Source of the DNA: CAYXXZ01 sp964469165
GTDB taxonomy: Bacteria; Pseudomonadota; Gammaproteobacteria; Pseudomonadales; Porticoccaceae
Direction of reading: 5' to 3'
Assembly (NCBI GenBank): GCA_964469165.1
Contig: CAYXXZ010000030.1
Coordinates: forward strand, 1 to 31,113
Length of the DNA stretch: 31,113 nt
Shown: piece after piece, positions 25,117-31,113 of the stretch
How the letters are laid out: each line of letters opens with the position of its first letter
Position numbering within the stretch: position 1 is the stretch's first letter
Position numbers and translations under genes: made by a program
Notes under the pieces: model-generated
Databases searched by the model: none
The model's input: only the letters and a program-made list of their open reading frames with translations
Told to the model about the DNA's origin: nothing

Positions 25117-28100
25117 TCATTGCCGCCGAGTCTGAACCGCGTTCCAGGCGAAACCGGCGGCGATCAGCAGCAGGCACCCGACCAGCAGCCACTGCACGGC
25201 TTGCTCCGCGGGCGCGGCGCTGGCCGGCGCGCGGGATTGGGACATACGCTGAACCTCGAAGCCCTCGACCAGGTCGGTGCTCTCTCCGTCCTGCTGCGCC
25301 GCCTGGGGCTGCGCCGTTGCCGGAGGCGGCGCGGATGTCGTGTGTGCGCCGGGCGAAGCGGTTGCCGCCGGCTCGGCAGCCTGCGCCGGGACCGCCGCAG
25401 CGGCACCAGGTGCCGGCGCAGGCTGGAGCATCGCCATTTCCATGGCGCGCGCATCCTGGGCCTGCGCGGCGGCGATCACCTCCGCGCTGCTGCAGGAGTG
25501 CAGGTTGCAGGCAACACCCGCTTCGGCGATCAACTCGGCATTCACTTCGTTCAGGTGCTCGCGCACCTCGTCCGCGGCCTGCCAATAGCCCTTGTTGATG
25601 GCCACCAGCATCTTGTCGACCATCGCCTGGTACGCAAGCAGGTTCTGGGTGGAGCGGAAACGCTCGCGGATATCCAGGTTCTCGCGGTCGGCGACGTAGG
25701 TTTCGTACATTTCCTGCCAGTGGGCGTCACTGACGGCCTCGGGGTTGGTGACCTGCCAGCCCCACAGGTGCTCGGTCACCTTCATCACGAAGCGCGCCCC
25801 GGCGTAGCCCTCGTCGAGCATCGCCTTGACCCATTCCGGGTTGGTGTAGCGACTGCGCAGTTCACGGCCCAGGTAGCGCTCGAGGGATTCGTGGCGCGGG
25901 CCGTCCTTGCTGGCGAGATCGAGGATGACGCTTTCCGTCGCGGCGCCATTGACCTGGCGAATCGCCAGCGCCGTGCCACCCAGGTACTGGAACACGTCGT
26001 CGTTGTCGAGGGTGCCGTACAGATGGCTGGCGCGGGAATGGATCGCCGCCTTGGCGCCGCTGAGCGCCATCTTGAAGATATCGACCGCCAGCCCCTCGGC
26101 GCCGGGCCGCTCGCCCCAGTAACCCTGGCCGAACAGGTGGCCGACCCGGTTGAAGTACACCGCCGCGACCTGGGCGTCGTCGTCCCAGCTGTTGCTGGCC
26201 TGGATGACGCCGTCGAGCCCTGTGCCATAGGTGCCGGAAGGCTCCGTGAAGAGGCGCACCGCGGCCATGCGCGCCGCCTCCTCGTCGGACACGCCCTGCT
26301 CGCGCAGCAGGGCGCGCACGCGGCGCACGTTGGCGATGACCGGGTTGTCCTCTTCTTCCAGGTCCTTCACCTTGTCGACCGCCATGTCGAGCATCAGCAT
26401 CAGGTTCGGCAGCGTGTCGCGGTAGAGCCCGGACGGCACGATGGTCACATCCACCCGTGGGCGCCCCAACTCGGCGCGCTCGATGAGCTCCACGCCGCTG
26501 ACCCTGCCCCAGGCATCCCAGCGCGGCCGCACGCCGAGCAAGGCGAGAATCTCTGCCTCGGTGACCCCTTCGTGGCGCATGGCTTCCGTGCTCCACAGGT
26601 TGAACACCACCCGGTCGGGATAACTGTCGTGGCGTTCGAGATAATCGGCCACGAAGGCTTCCGCCAGCGCGGCGCCCTGCTCCCAGGCGCCGCGCGTGGG
26701 CAGCGTGTCCGGGTTGAAGCCGTAGAGGTTGCGCCCGGTGGGCAGCGAGGACGGGTTGCGTAAGGGATCGTTGCCGGGGCCGGCGGCGATGTAACGGCCT
26801 TCGAGCCCGGCCACCAGGGCGTTCAGTTCCACGGCGGCGCTGGTTTCCAGCAGATCCACCAGCTCCGCGCGGCGGCGCTCGCGCTCCGGCCCGGCCAGTT
26901 CCGTGTCCAGGCTCAATATTGCATCGGCGGTGGCGATGCGCAGCGCCTCATCCGCCGCCACGCCGAAGGTGTGCAGGCCGTAGGGGGTATCCCGCTCGTG
27001 GATTTCCTTGAGGTAGTGCTCCACCTCTTCGATGGCGCGCTCGTCCTCAAGGCTATCCAGGCCGAGATCCGCCAGCACGCCCAGCTCATTGGCGAGCGCC
27101 TCGACCTGGGCGAGTTGCGCGGCCGCCGCCATGTCGCTTTTCTGCGCGGCCACCGCGTAATCGGAAAAGGCCTGCTTGAGCCTCACCAGTTCGGAATTGA
27201 GATGGGTCTTGTCGAAGGGCGGCGTCATGTGGGAAATGATCGTCGCCATGCCGCGCCGCTTCGCCTGCAGAGCCTCACCGATGTCGTCGACGATGTAGGG
27301 ATACAACTGGGGCACCGCGCCCACCATCGCCTCCGGCGGGTCGGCGGGCGTGAATCCCACTTCCTTGCCCGGCAGCCATTCATGGCTGGCGTGGGTGCCC
27401 ACGTGCACCATGGCATGGGCGTCGTACACGTGCTGGAGCCACAGATAGAACGCCAGGTACTGGTGATGCGGCGGCACCATCACATCGTGATACAGCTTGT
27501 CGATCTGCTGCTCGCTGCCGCGCGACGGCTGGGGCGCGAACAGCAGGCCACCGAAACGCTGCACGGGAAACACGAAATACGCGGCACCGTCGCTGTCGCG
27601 CCAGGTCATGATGGTGCTGGCCTCCGGCTCGCCCCAGGCGTCGTTGATCATGGTCCGCAACGGTTTTGGCTGGCGGTCGAACCATTTGCGGTACTCGGCC
27701 ACCGGCCACAACTCGACATGCTTGCCGCGCACCAGTTGTTCCAGGGCGCCGGGGGCCCACAGGCCGATATTGCTGCCGTGGTCGCGCACCCGCTCGAACA
27801 ACGCCTGCTCCGTCTCCGGCCCGCCGCTGACGCTATAGCCCTCGTCCCGCAGCCGGGTGTAGATCTGCCACAGCGAGCGCGGCAGCACGTTGAGGTAGGA
27901 AGCGCCGATGTTTTCCTTGCCCGGCGGGTAGTTGTAATAAATGACGGCAACCCGCTTGTCGGCGTTCGCCAACCGCTGCAACTGCGCCCAGCGATGCACG
28001 CGCTCGACGAGCCGCTCGACGCGCTCGGGGATCGGCATTTCCTCCATGTATTCCAGCCCCGAGGACGGCTCCCGCAGGGGTTCCTTGCCGGCCATCACCG

Positions 28101-29151
28101 TGGGCGCGATGGCGCCGGCGAACTCCGCTGTGGCCACCTGCCAGGAGCGCTCGCCCAGCGACAGGCCGAGTGCGGAATCGCGCCATTCCTCGACACTCTG
28201 CTCATACAGGGAGATGGCGTTGATCAAGGGCACACCGGCCTGTTCCATGGCGGGAATCGCACTGTCCGGTGTGTGTCCCATTTTCATGGCGAGCGCAATG
28301 ATGGCCGCTGTGCGCGGCTTGCCGTCGCCATCGACAAAGAATGCCCGGGCCGGCACGTCTGAGGGGTAGCCAAACGCCGGCGCCACGTTGTAGCCGCGCC
28401 GCTCCAGCGCCGTCATCATCGCTTCCAGCATGGGCGATACACCCGCCTGTGCGGTGACGCGGTTGAACAGTATGCCCACCCAGGGCCGCTGCGCCTCCCC
28501 GCCCGTTTGCTGTTTGCTGTAGTCCGCCACGTAGTCTTCGAATTGCTCGAAAACACGGTTGCTGCGCGGGTTCCACAAACCTTGCGACGGAAAGGGCCGC
28601 GGTGCGGGAATCGCTCCCGCATCCATGCCGAACTCCCGCGCCAGCACGCGGCGCAACATGTTCGCCAGATTGTCGGCGCCGCCGGCGCTGACATAGGCGC
28701 GCAACTCCGTATCCTGCACCAGGCCCGCCTCGGCGGCGCCGTCCACTGGCGAGCCGAGCGCGTAGGCGCGTCCGCCCCTTGCCAGCAGGGCTTGTATGGC
28801 AGGCGTGGTCTTGCGCAGGGCCTCGCGGCCGGGGTTGTTGAAGATGAATACGTCCGCGGCGGCGATTGCACTCAATTCGGCTTCGCCCACCCGCGACGAC
28901 GGCAATATTTGAATATGAACATTGGCCAGCTCGGGCCGGCTGACGTCATTGCGCAGCTGCGCCACCGCCGCCGCCAATGGGCGCATGGTCGGGTCGCCGG
29001 GAATGATGACCAGGTTCGGCGCATCGGCCCGCGCACTGGCGGGCAGCGCAAGCAACAGGAAAAGCAGCGGCCCCAGGCCCTGAAAAAACAGCCACTGAAA
29101 AAATAGCCACGGGAAAAACAGGCGCCCGGAAAAATGCCGTACCTCACTCAT
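25117..29151 (-). CDS. CobN-like chelatase, exported and membrane-anchored
   Basis: A ~1344-residue protein of the CobN/BchH/HmuS family. Family blocks are visible: VIYYNYPPGKENIGASYLN (~residue 400), VHVGTHASHEWLPGKEVGF (~585) and GTYGTGLDGVIQASNSW (~985). Unlike cytosolic CobN, it starts with a signal-peptide-like hydrophobic segment ending ALPASARA (~45) and ends with an Ala/Pro/Gln-rich linker (~1230-1290) and one helix (QWLLVGCLLLIAAGFAW, ~1320) plus a basic tail, so the large domain should be periplasmic and tethered. This topology matches HmuS of Bacteroidetes. I chose ATG 29151, which overlaps the DUF2149 stop; ATGs at 29160 and 29175 are alternatives. No CobS, CobT, ChlI or ChlD partner is in the window. 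The role may be metal insertion into, or removal from, a tetrapyrrole; unproven. Confidence 0.88.
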   Translation of the reverse strand: MSEVRHFSGRLFFPWLFFQWLFFQGLGPLLFLLLALPASARADAPNLVIIPGDPTMRPLAAAVAQLRNDVSRPELANVHIQILPSSRVGEAELSAIAAADVFIFNNPGREALRKTTPAIQALLARGGRAYALGSPVDGAAEAGLVQDTELRAYVSAGGADNLANMLRRVLAREFGMDAGAIPAPRPFPSQGLWNPRSNRVFEQFEDYVADYSKQQTGGEAQRPWVGILFNRVTAQAGVSPMLEAMMTALERRGYNVAPAFGYPSDVPARAFFVDGDGKPRTAAIIALAMKMGHTPDSAIPAMEQAGVPLINAISLYEQSVEEWRDSALGLSLGERSWQVATAEFAGAIAPTVMAGKEPLREPSSGLEYMEEMPIPERVERLVERVHRWAQLQRLANADKRVAVIYYNYPPGKENIGASYLNVLPRSLWQIYTRLRDEGYSVSGGPETEQALFERVRDHGSNIGLWAPGALEQLVRGKHVELWPVAEYRKWFDRQPKPLRTMINDAWGEPEASTIMTWRDSDGAAYFVFPVQRFGGLLFAPQPSRGSEQQIDKLYHDVMVPPHHQYLAFYLWLQHVYDAHAMVHVGTHASHEWLPGKEVGFTPADPPEAMVGAVPQLYPYIVDDIGEALQAKRRGMATIISHMTPPFDKTHLNSELVRLKQAFSDYAVAAQKSDMAAAAQLAQVEALANELGVLADLGLDSLEDERAIEEVEHYLKEIHERDTPYGLHTFGVAADEALRIATADAILSLDTELAGPERERRRAELVDLLETSAAVELNALVAGLEGRYIAAGPGNDPLRNPSSLPTGRNLYGFNPDTLPTRGAWEQGAALAEAFVADYLERHDSYPDRVVFNLWSTEAMRHEGVTEAEILALLGVRPRWDAWGRVSGVELIERAELGRPRVDVTIVPSGLYRDTLPNLMLMLDMAVDKVKDLEEEDNPVIANVRRVRALLREQGVSDEEAARMAAVRLFTEPSGTYGTGLDGVIQASNSWDDDAQVAAVYFNRVGHLFGQGYWGERPGAEGLAVDIFKMALSGAKAAIHSRASHLYGTLDNDDVFQYLGGTALAIRQVNGAATESVILDLASKDGPRHESLERYLGRELRSRYTNPEWVKAMLDEGYAGARFVMKVTEHLWGWQVTNPEAVSDAHWQEMYETYVADRENLDIRERFRSTQNLLAYQAMVDKMLVAINKGYWQAADEVREHLNEVNAELIAEAGVACNLHSCSSAEVIAAAQAQDARAMEMAMLQPAPAPGAAAAVPAQAAEPAATASPGAHTTSAPPPATAQPQAAQQDGESTDLVEGFEVQRMSQSRAPASAAPAEQAVQWLLVGCLLLIAAGFAWNAVQTRRQ

Positions 29152-29485
29152 CGGGAACATACACGACACGGCCATCTTCCAGTTGGTACGCGGTGCCCAA
29201 CCGCGAGCCGCGCCCGTTCAATTGCTTGTCCGTCACTTTGCTGGCGGTGATCTCGCTGCCCTTGCGGGTAATGATTTCCAGCTCCCCCTCCGCGTTTTTC
29301 TTGGTGATGGTCACCTCCGCAGTGGGGTCGAGCAGATCGAGCATGTTGTACGCCATGAACAGCGCGATCATCATCGACACGATGAACACGATGCTGGCAT
29401 CGAACAGATTGGCCACACCCGCGATCGGGTCTTCTAGCGGCGTCTGGTCCTGCCCCCCGGCACGCCTTTTATTGAGCAGTCCCAT
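29144..29485 (-). CDS. DUF2149 protein, ExbD-like topology
   Basis: A 113-residue protein. A short cytosolic leader is followed by VANLFDASIVFIVSMMIALF, a single helix with an Asp at its start, then a ~60-residue periplasmic part ending VVYVPDE. An Asp just inside a lone N-terminal helix is what ExbD, TolR and MotB use to carry protons, so I infer it pairs with the adjacent MotA/ExbB-type protein. DUF2149 is the family of HmuV in the haem loci of Bacteroidetes. The start has AAGGAG seven bases upstream and overlaps the channel gene by 17 bases; its stop overlaps the CobN-like start by eight bases. The overlaps indicate tightly coupled translation of a three-part complex. Confidence 0.8.
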   Translation of the reverse strand: MGLLNKRRAGGQDQTPLEDPIAGVANLFDASIVFIVSMMIALFMAYNMLDLLDPTAEVTITKKNAEGELEIITRKGSEITASKVTDKQLNGRGSRLGTAYQLEDGRVVYVPDE

Positions 29486-30071
29486 TACCCCGCTCCTTTT
29501 CAGCTTCCTCCCGCGCCACGATGGCGAGATCGCCGGCATGGGCCATTTCGCGCAGATCGTCCCGCGCCCAGCGCTCGCGCAGCAGCGCCAGCATGTACGC
29601 CGCCACGCCCGCGCCGAGCCCCGCGACCGTGGCGGTAAAGGCCGTCACCATGCTGCCGGCCATTTTCGGAATGTTGCCTTCCGCTAGCGCCGCCAGTGAA
29701 ATGCCCATGGGAATCAGGGTTCCCATCAGGCCCAGCGCGGGGCCCACCTTGATCACGAAACGCACCCTGTCCAGGCTGCGCGCGATCTGCACTTCCGCCA
29801 CCTGGTACAGGCGTTCGACATCGAGTGCAAAATGGGCAGCGGAGGTTTTCCCGGCCAGCAGCGCATCCAGTTCACGCTGGAATTTTCGCCGCGCCGGATA
29901 AACACCATGGCGCCGGCTCCAGGCCTCGTGCAACGTCGCTCCCAGTTGCAGCGGCATGTAGATCACCAACAGCGCGCAGCCGCCGATGACGGGAAGATAA
30001 AGCCAGGAAGCCACCTCATAGAGCAGCTGTTCTATCGCCAGAATCACATCCACAACAATTCCCCCGGCCAT
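29469..30071 (-). CDS. MotA/TolQ/ExbB proton-channel family protein
   Basis: About 200 residues with three helices: ASWLYLPVIGGCALLVIYM, then after a long cytosolic loop FVIKVGPALGLMGTLIPMGI and SMVTAFTATVAGLGAGVAAYM. Gly/Pro-rich GPALGLMGTLIPMG and TAFTATVAGLGAG match the conserved ExbB/TolQ/MotA channel helices. Such proteins form the proton path that powers work in the periplasm. The HmuU protein of Bacteroidetes is of the same type. The start is uncertain: ATG 30071 lacks a good Shine-Dalgarno, GTG 30053 has GGGGGA six bases upstream, and the frame is open to ATG 30128. First gene of the B12-riboswitch operon. Confidence 0.82.
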   Translation of the reverse strand: MAGGIVVDVILAIEQLLYEVASWLYLPVIGGCALLVIYMPLQLGATLHEAWSRRHGVYPARRKFQRELDALLAGKTSAAHFALDVERLYQVAEVQIARSLDRVRFVIKVGPALGLMGTLIPMGISLAALAEGNIPKMAGSMVTAFTATVAGLGAGVAAYMLALLRERWARDDLREMAHAGDLAIVAREEAEKERGNGTAQ

Positions 30072-30196
30072 TCCCGCAAGGAAATGGCCCACACTTTTTT
30101 CACGCAAACAAAAAAATGCCGGCGCCATGCAATGGCGGCGGCTCCATGCCGATCCCTCTACCGGGGAAAATCAACATCACATGCGCGAAAAGGGCG

Positions 30197-30217
30197 TTCG
30201 TTGCCAAAGGCAACGAA
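30197..30217 (-). promoter_or_regulatory. Perfect 9-bp hairpin in the leader between riboswitch and channel gene
   Basis: TTCGTTGCC and GGCAACGAA flank a 3-base loop. On the transcribed strand a U-run lies before rather than after the stem, so it is not a simple terminator. It is one candidate expression-platform element for the upstream cobalamin riboswitch. The remainder of the leader (30072-30309) shows no gene. Confidence 0.4.
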
Positions 30218-30309
30218 AAAATCGAGCGATGGGAAAAATACGGACGGATGCATATGCGCTGAACAATCAGCCTGCAGCTACCGTATGGCGCCCCGCCACG
30301 GGTTTTCGC

Positions 30310-30506
30310 GCTTTTGCAGGCCGGTATCCGGGCTCACAGAACGACGCTGGCGTCTTGCCACCCGCCTTCCCACACAGCGACTGTGCAGTGGCTTCCACAT
30401 CGGGCGATGCGGACTGAGTGACATTTTCTGATTACCGTTGCGGGGGCAGCACAGGCCTTGTCCTGATTCAACGAAGATTGTTCGTTGCGACGCACCTGTT
30501 TCTCGT
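30310..30506 (-). promoter_or_regulatory. Cobalamin riboswitch
   Basis: Read on the minus strand, the aptamer blocks occur in order: ACAGGTGCG (~30500), AATCAGG, GCTGCCCCCGCAACGGTAAT (~30450-30431), GCCACTG, GTGGGAAGGC (~30370) and the 3' B12 box AGCCCGGATACCGGCC (~30335-30320). These match the class-I cobalamin riboswitch. It lies about 240 bases before the MotA/ExbB-type gene and after a promoter at 30552-30580, so cobalamin should shut off the operon encoding the channel, DUF2149, CobN-like protein and TonB receptor. Confidence 0.93.
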
Positions 30507-30551
30507 TTCACCCAATGGCGTGATGCCAGCGGGTCACCTGCAAGGGCGGCG

Positions 30552-30580
30552 ATATTGGACAAGATTCATCGAACTGTCAA
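30552..30580 (-). promoter_or_regulatory. Probable promoter of the cobalamin-riboswitch operon
   Basis: On the minus strand, a perfect TTGACA (complement of 30575-30580) is followed after 17 bases by CAATAT (30557-30552), a poor but placed -10 box. A transcript starting near 30545 would begin about 40 bases before the aptamer. It lies in the gap after the pdxB stop. Confidence 0.5.
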
Positions 30581-30658
30581 CAGGCTCGTGACGCCTGATT
30601 GCCGATTGCAACGAGGAAAGGTCGTTATTTTTGCGGTGGTCAAGGCCCGTCTGCAATA

Positions 30659-31113
30659 TCAGGAATTGAAACCCAGGGCCTGTAATTTGTTTGCAAGATC
30701 TGTATTGCCAATATTGCCGACCCGATAAAAACCGAACTCCCGGCGCAGTGGATAATGTCTTCGCAACAGATCGAAACCTTCCGCAAGAGAAGTGCTGGCA
30801 CTCGCCATGTCCTGCATACGCCGAAAATCTTGCTGCGGATCGTATGCGGCCAAGGTGATGGCTTTCATTTTCTGGTAATCATCGCCATCCGGCGGGCACA
30901 TGATTTCAAGGCTGTGCGCGGTCGGCGCCTGGTCGTCGAGCATTTTTTCCAGAATGCTTTCCTGCGCCGTGCTGCCCCGCCAGCGGCAGAACGCTTCGTA
31001 CACCATCACGGTGCCGCGCAGGCGGCCTTCCAGGCTGTAACCGGCGATGTGCGGAGAACCCTGCTCGACGCGCTCCAGCAGCGCGCGATCGATGGCGGGC
31101 TCACGCTCCCAGA
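30659..31113 (-). CDS. pdxB: Erythronate-4-phosphate dehydrogenase, 3' part
   Basis: PdxB oxidises 4-phosphoerythronate in the DXP-dependent pyridoxal-phosphate pathway. The part in the window reads WEREPAIDRALLERVEQGSP, HIAGYSLEGRLRGTVMVYEA, and then the PdxB-specific C-terminal dimerisation domain down to LANKLQALGFNS. IAGYSLEGRLRGT and the following EAFCRW are family signatures. About 150 of an expected ~380 residues are visible; the NAD domain and start lie beyond the right edge. It is upstream of, and on the same strand as, the riboswitch operon but separated from it by its own promoter. Confidence 0.93.
   Translation of the reverse strand, partial: WEREPAIDRALLERVEQGSPHIAGYSLEGRLRGTVMVYEAFCRWRGSTAQESILEKMLDDQAPTAHSLEIMCPPDGDDYQKMKAITLAAYDPQQDFRRMQDMASASTSLAEGFDLLRRHYPLRREFGFYRVGNIGNTDLANKLQALGFNS

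Noticed and set aside
23101..26763. 1220-codon plus-strand open frame
   Set aside because: It is antisense to the TonB receptor and the CobN-like gene, rich in His, Arg, Gly and Ala, and has no domain. High GC keeps the opposite frame open.

Overview
The window is chromosomal DNA of a GC-rich gammaproteobacterium. The evidence is PdxB of the DXP-dependent vitamin B6 route, AlaA next to MsrB, trpBA, an Mn-riboswitch UPF0016 exporter and the tRNA gene style. I cannot name the genus. Nearly every gene is of a recognisable family. The first ~900 bases are richer in A+T than the rest.

Left end (1-2600): two small envelope-protein genes, each with an apparent one-base frameshift. The second is cut by a fragment of an IS3-family transposase. 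A 22-bp perfect palindrome follows, then a yybP-ykoY manganese riboswitch feeding a UPF0016 manganese exporter, then a consensus promoter, tRNA-Glu(TTC), tRNA-Gly(GCC) and a terminator. Debris of a possible integrase and of a LysR gene lies just downstream (2640-2893).

Redox operon (2960-8017): on the minus strand, an Old Yellow Enzyme, an arginase-fold protein, a quinone-oxidoreductase-like MDR and an aldo/keto reductase. A LysR regulator is divergent across an intergenic dyad. This looks like an electrophile or quinone stress module.

Amino-acid and PLP region (8170-19910): a SAM methyltransferase, a beheaded AraC gene, glyA, trpA and trpB, an argD scrap, a YggS-like PLP protein, and the 3' halves of benE and of a MocR regulator fused head to head by a deletion. 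An MFS transporter, a class I glutamine amidotransferase, a PaaI-thioesterase scrap, azlCD and a divergent Lrp-type regulator follow. Several deletion scars sit here between intact operons.

Right part (20243-31113): cupin, msrB, a divergent alaA with a retropepsin-like gene, then the most interesting locus. A minus-strand operon starts at a cobalamin riboswitch (30310-30506) and encodes a MotA/TolQ/ExbB-type channel, a DUF2149 protein with an ExbD-like membrane segment, a ~1344-residue CobN-like chelatase with a signal peptide and a C-terminal membrane anchor, and a TonB-dependent receptor. The layout parallels the Bacteroidetes hmuRSUV haem locus but is placed under B12 control. It is therefore a candidate pmf-energised, periplasmic corrinoid or tetrapyrrole metal-handling system. 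The 3' part of pdxB closes the window.
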